Below are positions 1 through 8,198 of a stretch of 64,000 nucleotides of DNA, in pieces. Each line of letters starts with the position of its first letter. Positions within the stretch are counted from its first letter, which is position 1. The notes under the pieces were generated by a model that did not search any database, was not told where the DNA came from, and worked only from the letters and a program-made list of their open reading frames with translations. Origin of the DNA: DAOUEG01 sp964595455 (lineage in GTDB: Bacteria; Chloroflexota; Dehalococcoidia; Dehalococcoidales; RBG-16-60-22); the NCBI GenBank assembly GCA_964595455.1, contig CAZQQL010000003.1, positions 1 to 64,000 on the forward strand, read 5' to 3'. The position numbers were made by a program, and so were the translations under genes.

Positions 1-46
1 AGATAATGAGCGGTGACTGGAGTTCAGACGTGTGCTCTTCCGATCT
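1..46. other. Illumina adapter left in the assembly
   Basis: Bases 13-46 are identical to the 34-nt TruSeq read-2 priming sequence (starts GTGACTGGAG, ends CCGATCT). Bases 1-4 (AGAT) match the end of the P7 oligo, and bases 5-12 (AATGAGCG) occupy the i7 index slot; their reverse complement CGCTCATT is, from memory, TruSeq HT index D703. This is library DNA, not genome. The open frame that begins here encodes the well-known artefact peptide SGDWSSDVCSSDL. Genomic sequence starts at about base 47. Confidence 0.97.
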
Positions 47-83
47 GCTGTGTATATCTACAGCGCCATCGTCATCTGGAACG

Positions 84-1622
84 CTAGTCTTTTCCTTCTG
101 GTGTAAGGTCCTTTTCCTTGTCCCGCGGTCGTTTCCAGTTCGGGATTTCTTCCGGCATCTCATCGACGATGATGATCTCGCGCGGCAGCTTGTAGTCCGC
201 CATTTTTCCCTGGCAGTACTGCCTCAGTTCGTGGTCGGTGACGACCTGCCCCGGTACCGGCCGGACCAGCGCCCGGAGGGTTTCACCGCGGATGAGATCG
301 AGTACGCCCATGACCTTTGCTTCGATAACGGAAGGGTGGCTTTCCAGGACTTTCTCGATGTCCGCCGGGATGATGTTTTGCCCCTTCAGGATGACCAGGC
401 GGCGCTTGCGGGCCGTGATGAACAGGAACCCGTTTTCATCTACATATCCCATGTCCCCGGTGTGGAGCCATCCGTTTCTTAAGGCCCGGGCGGTGGCTTC
501 CGGCTTCTGCCAGAAACAGGTCATGACGGGGCCGCGCAGGACGATTTCACCGGACTTACCCGCCGGCATCTCGTTATCGTCGTCATCGAATATCTTCAAT
601 TCCCAGCAGGACATCGGTTTACCGGACGAGCCGATAGGGCCGGAGCCATCCAGCGGCATGACCGTGGCCTGGCAGATTGACTCTGTCTGCCCGTACATGT
701 CCAGGATGGTCCGCCTGAAATACCGCTGGTACAGCCGGATGACGGCGGGCTCCAGCGGCGCGCCGGCGCTGGCGATGAACCGCAGCGATCTGAGGTCGTA
801 CTTGATGCCTTCCCGCCGGGCGACGTTCACCATCAGCGAATAGATGTAAGGCACGCCCATGTAGATGGTGCCTTTGTATTCCTCCACAGCCTTCATGAAG
901 GTGTCCACGGAACGGCCGGTGCCAGGCACCGAGACGAGTGTGTTGCCGGTAGCGATAGACGCCAGCAGGACGGCGGTCAGCCCGAACTGGTGATAGGTGG
1001 GCAGGGCATACTGGATGAAGACATCGTCCTCGGTCTGGCCGATGGTCTCGGCGGAACACCTGGCTTCCTCGCAGACGGGGCCGTGGGAAAGGCAGACGCC
1101 GTGCGGGTGGATGGTGGGGCCGCCGGTGTACGAGATGATGCAGATATCGGCGGGGTCGATGGCGGTGTCCGGATTGGTTGACGGATTATCGGCGAGGATG
1201 TCCTGGTAGGTAATCGAGCGGACGGTCTCATCCGGCTCGAAGGTGATGATGTGCTCGACGGACGGGAACCTTTCCAAACAGGGGAGGATGGCTTCGGACT
1301 GGGGTTTCTCGATGGCCAGGACGCGCGGCATACAGTCCGCGAACAGATTGGCGAGTTCGTCCGGCACGTAGCGGGAATCGAGCGGCACCGCGATGCACCC
1401 GGCTTTGAGGATGCCGAAGAACATGGCCGCGAACTCCGGATTGGACCCCTGCATGGTGGCCACGCGGTCGCCCTTTTTCAGTCCCAGCTTGAGGAGAGCG
1501 TGGGCTATTCGATTGGCGTCTTCGTTGAGCTGGCGGAAAGAGACGCTCTGTTCACCCATGAGGATGGCGGTCTTGTCTCCGAAGCGTCTCGCGGACTCTT
1601 CAAGTACTGATTTGAGGTCCAT
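84..1622 (-). CDS. AMP-dependent acyl-CoA synthetase/ligase-like protein
   Basis: This 512-residue protein is an ANL-superfamily adenylating enzyme; such enzymes activate a carboxylic acid as acyl-AMP and pass it to CoA. The YGQTE motif (about residues 314-318), the HTGD motif and the hinge region ARKRRLVILKG are present. The ATP P-loop is abnormal: residues 165-176 read YTGGPTIHPHGV where the family normally has YTSGTTGxPKGV, so the conserved Lys is His. The C-terminal catalytic Lys is plausibly K497 in PNWKRP, although the usual preceding Gly is Trp. The ATG at 1622 follows a good AGGAG. The substrate cannot be told; activity may be altered. The gene is complete and ends 38 bases from the adapter. 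Confidence 0.8.
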   Translation of the reverse strand: MDLKSVLEESARRFGDKTAILMGEQSVSFRQLNEDANRIAHALLKLGLKKGDRVATMQGSNPEFAAMFFGILKAGCIAVPLDSRYVPDELANLFADCMPRVLAIEKPQSEAILPCLERFPSVEHIITFEPDETVRSITYQDILADNPSTNPDTAIDPADICIISYTGGPTIHPHGVCLSHGPVCEEARCSAETIGQTEDDVFIQYALPTYHQFGLTAVLLASIATGNTLVSVPGTGRSVDTFMKAVEEYKGTIYMGVPYIYSLMVNVARREGIKYDLRSLRFIASAGAPLEPAVIRLYQRYFRRTILDMYGQTESICQATVMPLDGSGPIGSSGKPMSCWELKIFDDDDNEMPAGKSGEIVLRGPVMTCFWQKPEATARALRNGWLHTGDMGYVDENGFLFITARKRRLVILKGQNIIPADIEKVLESHPSVIEAKVMGVLDLIRGETLRALVRPVPGQVVTDHELRQYCQGKMADYKLPREIIIVDEMPEEIPNWKRPRDKEKDLTPEGKD

Positions 1623-1721
1623 GCTAACTCCTGCCGTGGTGGGTTCGTCCGCGATGACGGGCGCGCCAGTATATAGTCTTATATCTTTCAGCGTAAAAAG
1701 GAAAATGATATGTCCAGTATA

Positions 1722-2753
1722 TCAGACGCGCTTGCGTTTTGAAAAGTTCGGCGGGCGCTCGGCGGGACGGGAGGAATGCCTGCTTTGAGGCTTATGGTCT
1801 GTCGTTCTGGCAGGGCTAACGCCGGGTTTGACGTTTCTTCTCGGTCCTGGTCGTGGATTCGGTGTCGCCAGAGAATAAGGCGGGCGGTTTGCGGGTTTTC
1901 CCGGTGTGCGTGCCGCCGGTTTGCGGGCGGGTTTGCCGAACGGGTGGTATGGGACTTTCGAAGCCGGGGTCACGGCGGGCCTGGCCGCCGGTTTGGCCTG
2001 AGCTTTTCCTGTCTTCTTATCGGACGGGGCCCGGGCGGACCGCGTCAGTTCCTTGAGTTCGCGCCCGGTCAGGGGCCGGACCTCACCCTCTTCCAGTTCC
2101 CCGATGCGCAGCGTGCCGATCCGCGCCCGCTTGAGCGCCTTGACCGGATGGGTGATGTGCTCGAACATCCGGCGGACCTGCCGCTTCTTGCCTTCATGGA
2201 TGATGATGCGGTAGTTGTAGTCGCCGCTGATGAGCCGTTTCACCACCGCCGGGGCGGTCATACCGTCTTCCAGCAGTATCCCGCGTTCCAGTCGCTGTAA
2301 TTCGTCGTGGTTCAGCTTCTCATCCACCTGGACGAGGTATTCCTTCTCCTGCTCGAACTTCGGGTGCGTCAGCCGGTAGGTGAGATCGCCGTCATTGGTC
2401 AGCAGCAGGAGGCCGGTGGTATCGATGTCCAGCCGTCCCACCGGGAACAGGCGGTATTTCCTGTATTTGGCAGGCAGGAGGTCCAGCACCGTGGGACGGC
2501 CTTTTTCATCCGCGGCGGTGGAAACGACCCCCTCCGGCTTGTTGATCATGAGGCAGACGATCTGCTCCGCCTTGAGGTTGAGCCGCTGGCCGTTCAGGTA
2601 GACCTTGTCCCGCGCCGGGTCCACCGGCTGGTTGAAGGACTCCGCCATGACGCCGTTCACTTCGACTTTTCCCTGCTTTATGGCGTCCGCCATCCGCCGC
2701 CGCGAGCCGATCCCGGCATCGGTAAGCGCTTTGATGAGTGGTATGGTAGGCAT
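1722..2753 (-). CDS. rluB: rRNA pseudouridine synthase, RsuA/RluB family
   Basis: The protein isomerises a uridine in rRNA (family RluB/RsuA, usually 23S or 16S rRNA). It has an N-terminal S4 RNA-binding domain (about residues 4-60) and a catalytic domain with the motif GRLDIDTTGLLLLTNDG, which contains the nucleophilic Asp, then the EGKKRQVRRM motif. Residues from about 240 to 343 form a low-complexity Pro/Lys/Arg/Ala-rich basic tail, probably disordered and RNA-binding; such tails are common but this one is about 100 residues. RluB rather than RsuA or RluE is an inference from overall length and motif layout. Confidence 0.88.
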   Translation of the reverse strand: MPTIPLIKALTDAGIGSRRRMADAIKQGKVEVNGVMAESFNQPVDPARDKVYLNGQRLNLKAEQIVCLMINKPEGVVSTAADEKGRPTVLDLLPAKYRKYRLFPVGRLDIDTTGLLLLTNDGDLTYRLTHPKFEQEKEYLVQVDEKLNHDELQRLERGILLEDGMTAPAVVKRLISGDYNYRIIIHEGKKRQVRRMFEHITHPVKALKRARIGTLRIGELEEGEVRPLTGRELKELTRSARAPSDKKTGKAQAKPAARPAVTPASKVPYHPFGKPARKPAARTPGKPANRPPYSLATPNPRPGPRRNVKPGVSPARTTDHKPQSRHSSRPAERPPNFSKRKRV

Positions 2754-2895
2754 ACATCAAGTATACAGGGTACAGCGTAAAAGTAAAAAGCCGGAGACTA
2801 TATCAAATACACGGATGGAAAACTGAAACCAACTCGGGCGTAGTTTTCACGTACAAGGCGGTATCTATGGCCCTCTGCAAATACGCCGCGTCTAC

Positions 2896-2915
2896 ATCCC
2901 GTTAAAAAACGGGAT
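2896..2915. repeat. ATCCCG-type 20-bp hairpin
   Basis: ATCCCGTT and AACGGGAT form a perfect 8-bp stem with a four-base loop. The same element, with one loop base changed, occurs at 10482-10501, and a variant occurs at 10532-10551. There is no T tract next to it, so it does not look like a terminator; it resembles a REP-type extragenic palindrome. Confidence 0.7.
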
Positions 2916-3176
2916 CCAGGTACAACCGGCGAAAAGTATTCTGGGTTCACCGATCACCAAAATGTAGGGTGGTTAAATCCCGTTTTCCCCATTTTACCCA
3001 CCAATTATCCAGTCATGAGCCTACGTCCTGTAAGGGACCGTCTGCAAAAACCCCCGAAATAATCTCAGAACCTTCACGGCCATAGTTCGTAAGGCGGACT
3101 AAGAGTCCGCCGAAAATAGTAAACCCAAAAAGAAAATCCGCCAACCAGCCATTTTCAACCGTGCACCCGCTTTTTC

Positions 3177-3221
3177 TTTTTGACTTGTACTTTTGACCTT
3201 TGACTTCTGAATTTTGACTTC
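3177..3221 (+). repeat. Degenerate TTTGAC tandem repeat
   Basis: Short units of the form CTTTTGACCTTTGACTT are repeated with small changes. A very similar run lies at 36383-36414 and a shorter one in the opposite orientation at 19927-19949. No function is evident. Confidence 0.5.
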
Positions 3222-3747
3222 CCCAAAAAAGTGACAAAACACCCTTGACAATATAAGAACATGTGTACTATTATTCAATCACTGAAGGATATCCCGACCT
3301 CCTTCCGCCACCGTCTGAAGCTGGATTTCGGGTCCGTGATACGGGGTTCCGCTCCGGCAGAGACCGAGTACAACGGGTGGAAAGCGCCTGTCCCGTTATC
3401 CCGGCTGACCGTAGGGAACGGGATCGCGTTTATCCGGGACCTCCGCCATGTAAGACGGAACGCCGGATAACGGAATGTACGGTGAGGACCGCTTTATGCG
3501 TGGGTCTTCTCCGGTGGCGATAAGGAACGGCGATGGTCCTTGGGACCTTAACAACTGAATAGAGAAACACCGCAGCTTCGGGGAAGACCTTAAGAAGAAC
3601 AGAAGGAGACTTTGTGCCAAAAACAGACCCTCCTGGCACGAAGACCTGTTCCGGCCATGAAAAATGTGCAGTTGTCATCCTGATGTCCCGACGTGTCGGT
3701 ACGAAGGATTATAGGGCAGAGCGGACCCTATGTTTGTGAGTTATTCC

Positions 3748-4728
3748 TCAACCCTCGATCCCCCACAATGCCCGCCTTAAAGCCCGGTGGAAGTCCCCGG
3801 TGAAACGCTTGGAAATGTCTGCCTGCGGCGCCATCATATCGAAGGCGTGCGGCCCGCCGGGATACACATGCAGCTCCGTGGAAACACCCGCGTGGATGAG
3901 GCGCCTCGCGTACTCAACGTTCTCTTCCGAAAAGAGGTCCAGGTCGCCCACGGCGATGTACGCCGGCGGCAGCCCCGCCAGCGATTCCGCCCTTGAGGCC
4001 GCCGCGTAGCAGGAAACGCCCTCGCCGGCGGGGTCGCAACCAAGATAGCAGCGCCAGCCAACCAGGTTGCTGTTCCTTGTCCAGAACAGGGTGTCCGGTA
4101 CGGTCTCACTGGCCGGTTCCGTGGTGCGGTCGTCGATCATCGGGTAGATGAGGAACTGGTGCAGAACATCCACCTCGCCGCGATCGCGGGCCAGCAGGGC
4201 CAGGCCAGCGGCCAGGCCGCCCCCCGCACTCCCCCCGCCGATGGCTATCCGCGCGCCGTCAGCGCCCAACTCGCGGGCGTTCTTCGCCAGCCACTTGAGG
4301 GCGGCATAGCAGTCCTCCACCGGGGCCGGGAACGGGTTCTCAGGAGCCAGACGGTAATCGACGGCCACGGTCAGGCAGTTCACAGTAAGCGTTAACTGGC
4401 GGGTCGGGTTATCGTCCTGCTCCAGGTCGCCCATGATGTACCCGCCGCCGTGTATCCAGAGCAGCGCCGGCAGGACTCCGGTACTCTTCTCCGGGCGATA
4501 GATCCTCACCGGTACCTGAGGAGCGCCTTCCGGGCCCGGTACGCTGCGGTCTTCCACCTTCACGCCGGGAATGATCGGTATCATCCCCTTCGTCGCGGCG
4601 GCCATTCGCTTGGCGCCTTCTCTCGACTTCGGAATATCGTCGAAGTTGATGCCCATCGGCATGTTCAGCATGTTCGTGATCGGGCCTTTGAGTTCCGGGT
4701 CGAGCCGTGCCAGCAAACTCTCGTTCAT
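3748..4728 (-). CDS. Alpha/beta hydrolase, HSL-family (type IV) esterase/lipase
   Basis: The 326-residue protein is a hormone-sensitive-lipase-type carboxylesterase, expected to hydrolyse short- to medium-chain esters in the cytoplasm. The oxyanion-hole motif HGGGY is present, followed by YRLAPE, the nucleophile elbow GGSAGGG, the acid in VGDLDLF and the catalytic His in GGPHAFD; the catalytic set is therefore complete. Its ATG overlaps the stop of the upstream DUF1801 gene by 4 bp (ATGA), which indicates translational coupling. The natural substrate cannot be inferred. Confidence 0.9.
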   Translation of the reverse strand: MNESLLARLDPELKGPITNMLNMPMGINFDDIPKSREGAKRMAAATKGMIPIIPGVKVEDRSVPGPEGAPQVPVRIYRPEKSTGVLPALLWIHGGGYIMGDLEQDDNPTRQLTLTVNCLTVAVDYRLAPENPFPAPVEDCYAALKWLAKNARELGADGARIAIGGGSAGGGLAAGLALLARDRGEVDVLHQFLIYPMIDDRTTEPASETVPDTLFWTRNSNLVGWRCYLGCDPAGEGVSCYAAASRAESLAGLPPAYIAVGDLDLFSEENVEYARRLIHAGVSTELHVYPGGPHAFDMMAPQADISKRFTGDFHRALRRALWGIEG

Positions 4729-5102
4729 GAATCTGTCTCTCCTGATTTCTTTGTGTTCGATACTTCGTCAATTCTGAATTGGGTTATCTTCTCGATAAGC
4801 TCGTATGGAATGGGCTTGTCCAGGGGGAACTGGACGGCCCCCTTGGACGTCTGAAAAGAAGACAGTTCCGCTTGAAAAGCCGTTATGCCGGACGGGTCCG
4901 GGTAAAACCCTATATGGTGCGGAAAAGCTGCGAAATGTACCAGGTTCTTGCCCTTAGCCTTGAAGGTCGGCATGCCGTAGCTGATGGTCTCGGCAGCTCC
5001 GGGCGCCGTCTGCTTGATGACCGCGCGCACTTTCTCGAGGATGCCTCTCACATCCTCCGGCTGCTGTGCGATGTATTCATCGATGGTTGTAAAATCTATC
5101 AT
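4725..5102 (-). CDS. DUF1801 / YdhG-like small protein
   Basis: The 125-residue protein matches the DUF1801 (YdhG-like) family: an N-terminal helix with TIDEYIAQQP, then the typical AAETISYGMPTFK and a central VHFAAFPHHIGFYP segment. Bacillus members have been proposed as iron chaperones; here only family membership is supported. It is translationally coupled to the downstream esterase by a 4-bp overlap. Confidence 0.82.
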   Translation of the reverse strand: MIDFTTIDEYIAQQPEDVRGILEKVRAVIKQTAPGAAETISYGMPTFKAKGKNLVHFAAFPHHIGFYPDPSGITAFQAELSSFQTSKGAVQFPLDKPIPYELIEKITQFRIDEVSNTKKSGETDS

Positions 5103-5117
5103 TAGACCATTCGTAAC

Positions 5118-6629
5118 TTAAAAGAGGGTAAGAGCTAACTGCTCTTTATTTTTTAAACGCTCGGCCGCATAGTGCACATACTGTTCCGTAAGGTTTAATT
5201 CTTTGCTTAGTTCATGTAGACTAAGTCTCTTCAGTAAGTCTAAAGTAATTGGACGTTTGTCTGACCAAAATATCATCGATTCATAATACTCACGAGCAGG
5301 TTCTGAGTTAAGTAAGTCTGCGACAAATTCAGCCTCTTCAACGGAATTACAGGGGATAAAGTACACTGTATCGTCAACAAAAACTGGTTTATTCTCGAAG
5401 GGTTCAATTACCTTAAAACCGAGCTTCTTATAAAACCCTGAAATCGCTACCTTCCAAGGAGCAAATGAGTATGGACCAACACCGAAAATCGAGTATTTCG
5501 GTTTATTTTTGTATATTGAACTTGAGCGTTTACTAAAGGCTTCTTTATGAGCTTCAAGATAGTTCCAAGTTGCCTGAGCATTATTCTTGATTCTTTCAGT
5601 ATCTTGTCCAATATATTCCTGGGTCACTATCACGAATTTACTACCGTACCGAGGTTTACCGTTGCTAATATCCGAGCTTTTTAATAGAGGATAAAGATAG
5701 GTTTCTTCAAGGGAAACCACTTCATTCAGAGTGTTTTTGTATTCGTTTCCCATACGCTCGAGTTCCATTATTTTCGAGCAGTCATGCTTAATGCCAGATC
5801 GCCATTGATAGACGTTATTCGGGTTAAATAAGTGTTGCCATTTGGTGTATTTAGTGTTGTCTGAGATCAGTAAGCCGTTCTTGCAGGTAATGATACTAAT
5901 TGGGTTTATGGAATCCAAACTAGTATATACGTTACATTCATATGACGTGATATTTGGCTGAAAGTGAGTAATAAAGAAGCAAGCTTCTACTGACACGTCG
6001 AAATACCGTTTTGCGTCAAATAGGTAGATGTTGGATCCACTCAATGAGATTCCGTTTTTATGGGCATATAACAATACCTTTTTTGCGACTGAAAACTTGC
6101 AGAGTATTGCTATGGCTCCACGTTTATTTTTCATCCAATCCAGATATTTGATTAGCATCCACTCTGAAATGTCAAAATTACTTTTACCAGTAATGGCGTC
6201 ATAACCTTTTTGTTTTTGAAAATTGCTTTTCTGCGGTAGATTATTGCTTTGTATCGTTCCTAGATTAGAACTCGTCACCCACGGTGGGTTTCCCGTGATC
6301 AATACGGGTTCTTCGATGTCGTTTATGATCCCCGCCCAGTCTAGTTCAAAAAAGTTCCCTTGCATTAGTTCAGTTCTTTGCTCTAAACTCATTTGATTGA
6401 TTGAAGATTGTAATGCAACTAGATACTGGGTAGAAATATCCATTCCAAGTAAATGAGCTTCCGGGAACAAAGCGGCTGCTGCGAGTAGAAATGAGCCTTT
6501 ACCACAAGTGGGTTCAATTATACAAGCAGGTCTGAAATTGGTTGCCTCTAAGACACTCAAAGCGGTGGTCGCTAACTTATAAGGGGTTTGAAAATCCCCA
6601 TACTCTTTGTGTTTGTATTTGTTTTTCAC
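5118..6629 (-). CDS. DNA N6-adenine methyltransferase of a type II restriction-modification system
   Basis: The 503-residue protein is a class I SAM-dependent DNA methyltransferase. It opens with YGDFQTP (motif X), has the SAM-binding motif EPTCGKGSFL (about residues 39-48) and the catalytic NPPW tetrapeptide (114-117) of N6-adenine enzymes. The C-terminal half should hold the target-recognition region. It lies 4 bp downstream of the candidate endonuclease gene on the same strand. Base composition is clearly more AT-rich than both flanks, which suggests horizontal acquisition. The recognition sequence cannot be predicted. Confidence 0.88.
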   Translation of the reverse strand: MKNKYKHKEYGDFQTPYKLATTALSVLEATNFRPACIIEPTCGKGSFLLAAAALFPEAHLLGMDISTQYLVALQSSINQMSLEQRTELMQGNFFELDWAGIINDIEEPVLITGNPPWVTSSNLGTIQSNNLPQKSNFQKQKGYDAITGKSNFDISEWMLIKYLDWMKNKRGAIAILCKFSVAKKVLLYAHKNGISLSGSNIYLFDAKRYFDVSVEACFFITHFQPNITSYECNVYTSLDSINPISIITCKNGLLISDNTKYTKWQHLFNPNNVYQWRSGIKHDCSKIMELERMGNEYKNTLNEVVSLEETYLYPLLKSSDISNGKPRYGSKFVIVTQEYIGQDTERIKNNAQATWNYLEAHKEAFSKRSSSIYKNKPKYSIFGVGPYSFAPWKVAISGFYKKLGFKVIEPFENKPVFVDDTVYFIPCNSVEEAEFVADLLNSEPAREYYESMIFWSDKRPITLDLLKRLSLHELSKELNLTEQYVHYAAERLKNKEQLALTLF

Positions 6630-6633
6630 AGGA

Positions 6634-7332
6634 CTAATTCACTCTGACAATACCTTTGGTAGTATCAGCAAGTTTTATGACCCTACTATATTGTAGCCTC
6701 CATTGGAGTGCATTGGAGATGGTCAGGTAACCTAATTCAGGCGGCTCTATAATAAGTTCTTCTGCAATAGCTTGTCGCTCTATCTCATCACAGGGCAATA
6801 GTCTGTCTTCCATAAATGCCATCAGATCTTCAGAAGTTCCTTCATTCTGTAGAATTTGTAAGATGCCTGTTGTCGTCTGAAAATCAGCCGTTTTTTCCTT
6901 TTCAACGAAGATCGTGTGCAGAATATTCAAGCAACCGGTTTGTTGAGTATGGTCATCGGATTTTTCATAAACAAATAATAAGAGCGAATAGCCTAAGCCG
7001 AATATCTTTTGTCTTGCGGATTTGAATGGGCAAGATGATTGAGGTTGTTTCATACTGGTGACCTTGATATCCACTTCAATATGAGGGATGTCAATTCCAA
7101 GCGCTGAATTCCCCGGTGGAAAATTGTATTTCTCCAATAGGTGAGCGGTGAATTTGTGCTCAAGGTATGTCCCAACAGCTTTACCATCTGTAACTCCATA
7201 CAAAGCAGGTTCATTGTGGGTACTTTCTTTGATAGAGAATGCTTTGGCCTCTTTAAATAGGTTGGCTAAATCTAGAGTTTTCTTTTTCACTATAACACAC
7301 ACCGTCTTCAAATGATGCCTGCATTCTAACAC
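6634..7332 (-). CDS. Type II restriction endonuclease, PD-(D/E)XK type (probable)
   Basis: This 232-residue protein precedes the methyltransferase in one operon. It has the layout of a PD-(D/E)XK nuclease: a conserved acidic helix (YLEHKF), then Asp81 and a VDIK segment with Asp88 and Lys90 (DxK), followed by the family-like stretch KQPQSSCPFKSARQK. The frame begins with GTG at 7332; a GTG at 7290 (just before KKKTLDL) is an equally plausible start because neither has a strong ribosome site. Like its partner it is AT-rich and probably foreign. The nuclease call rests on motif layout plus context. Confidence 0.75.
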   Translation of the reverse strand: MLECRHHLKTVCVIVKKKTLDLANLFKEAKAFSIKESTHNEPALYGVTDGKAVGTYLEHKFTAHLLEKYNFPPGNSALGIDIPHIEVDIKVTSMKQPQSSCPFKSARQKIFGLGYSLLLFVYEKSDDHTQQTGCLNILHTIFVEKEKTADFQTTTGILQILQNEGTSEDLMAFMEDRLLPCDEIERQAIAEELIIEPPELGYLTISNALQWRLQYSRVIKLADTTKGIVRVN

Positions 7333-7357
7333 TTCCCAACGCTACAATCCAAGTCTT

Positions 7358-7387
7358 CTGACGAGGGTCATACGGCTATGGTATACT
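7358..7387 (+). promoter_or_regulatory. rsfS promoter, leaderless type
   Basis: CTGACG (7358-7363) and TATACT (7382-7387) are separated by 18 bp. The -10 ends six bases before the rsfS ATG, so transcription should begin at or next to the start codon, and there is no Shine-Dalgarno sequence. Confidence 0.6.
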
Positions 7388-7393
7388 GTTTGT

Positions 7394-7762
7394 ATGACTG
7401 CGACGCAAGGAAAAACCCTGGAATCGTTCGATATCGCCAGAAAAGCCGTGGACGCCGCGTCTGATAAGCAGGCCTCCAACATCGTCCTCCTGGACGTTCG
7501 CGAAATCTGCAGTTTCACGGATTACTTCGTCATCGTGACCGGGGACAGTGAGCGACAGCTCCGCACCATCCTGGAAGAAACGAGAAAGGTCCTTAAGGAG
7601 GCCGGAATCAGGCCTCACCATGAAGAAGGCGAACCCGACTCTGGCTGGCTCCTGCTCGATTACGGCGATGTGGTCATTCATATCTTCGGCCGGGAAGAAC
7701 GGGATTACTACAACCTGGACGGACTCTGGAACGACGGCGTCCCGGTCATCCGGATGCAGTAA
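7394..7762 (+). CDS. rsfS: Ribosomal silencing factor RsfS
   Basis: The 122-residue protein belongs to the RsfS/Iojap (DUF143) family, which binds L14 on the large subunit and blocks subunit joining under nutrient limitation. Family signature segments are visible: SFTDYFVIVTG and GWLLLDYGDVVIHIF followed by YYNLDGLW. Length is normal. It appears to be translated from a leaderless mRNA. Its stop codon abuts, without a spacer, the stop codon of the convergent ndk gene. Confidence 0.95.
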   Translation: MTATQGKTLESFDIARKAVDAASDKQASNIVLLDVREICSFTDYFVIVTGDSERQLRTILEETRKVLKEAGIRPHHEEGEPDSGWLLLDYGDVVIHIFGREERDYYNLDGLWNDGVPVIRMQ

Positions 7763-8179
7763 TTACCCGAAGATCTCGTTTTTCTTGAAGTAGATCGCTA
7801 TCTCGATCTCCGCATTCTCCGGCGAATCGGACGCGTGCGTCGAATTGCGTTGTACGTCCAGGCCGTAGTCCTTCCGTATCGTGCCGGGGTCCGCTTTTTC
7901 CGGGTTGGTCGCGCCCATGACCTTGCGGATGCGGGCGATGGCGTTCTCGCCCTGGAACACGGCCGCCACGATGGGCGTGGACGTGATATATTCGACCAGG
8001 TCCTTGAAGAACGGCTTGTCCTTGTGAACGGCGTAGTGGCGCTCCGCCAGGGCTTTGTCCATGTGCAGCATGCGGAGGGCGGTGAGTTTGAGACCTTCCG
8101 CCTGGAGCCGTGCGAGGATGGCGCCTGCCAGGTCGCGCTCCATAGCATCCGGTTTGACGAGAACGAGTGACCTTTCCAT
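7763..8179 (-). CDS. ndk: Nucleoside diphosphate kinase
   Basis: The enzyme transfers a phosphate between NTPs and NDPs through a phospho-histidine. The 138-residue sequence has the typical start (SLVLVKPDAMERDLAG), ATNPEKADPGTIR, and the active-site segment NSTHASDS containing the catalytic His. The ATG at 8179 follows an AGGAG. It converges on rsfS with adjacent stop codons (7760-7765). Confidence 0.97.
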   Translation of the reverse strand: MERSLVLVKPDAMERDLAGAILARLQAEGLKLTALRMLHMDKALAERHYAVHKDKPFFKDLVEYITSTPIVAAVFQGENAIARIRKVMGATNPEKADPGTIRKDYGLDVQRNSTHASDSPENAEIEIAIYFKKNEIFG

Positions 8180-8198
8180 TTATATCTCCTGTATCGTT

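Larger units (their letters stand above)
2754..3747. other. 994-bp stretch without a convincing gene
   Basis: Only short, overlapping frames on both strands occur here and none has a recognisable product or consistent ribosome site. It holds a 20-bp perfect hairpin (2896-2915), a TTTGAC-rich stretch (3177-3221) and a larger inverted repeat at 3391-3423 (TCCCGTT pairing with AACGGGA, with an inner TCCC/GGGA pairing). The rest (3424-3730) could be a decayed gene or a structured RNA; I recognise neither. Confidence 0.6.

Noticed and set aside
6..482. Open frame at the left end that begins MSGDWSSDVCSSDL
   Set aside because: Its first residues are encoded by sequencing adapter and the rest is antisense to the acyl-CoA synthetase gene.
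3445..3520. Possible group II intron domain V remnant (ACGCCGGATAACGG, TGTACGGTG)
   Set aside because: The resemblance is short, the catalytic triad cannot be placed and no reverse transcriptase is nearby.
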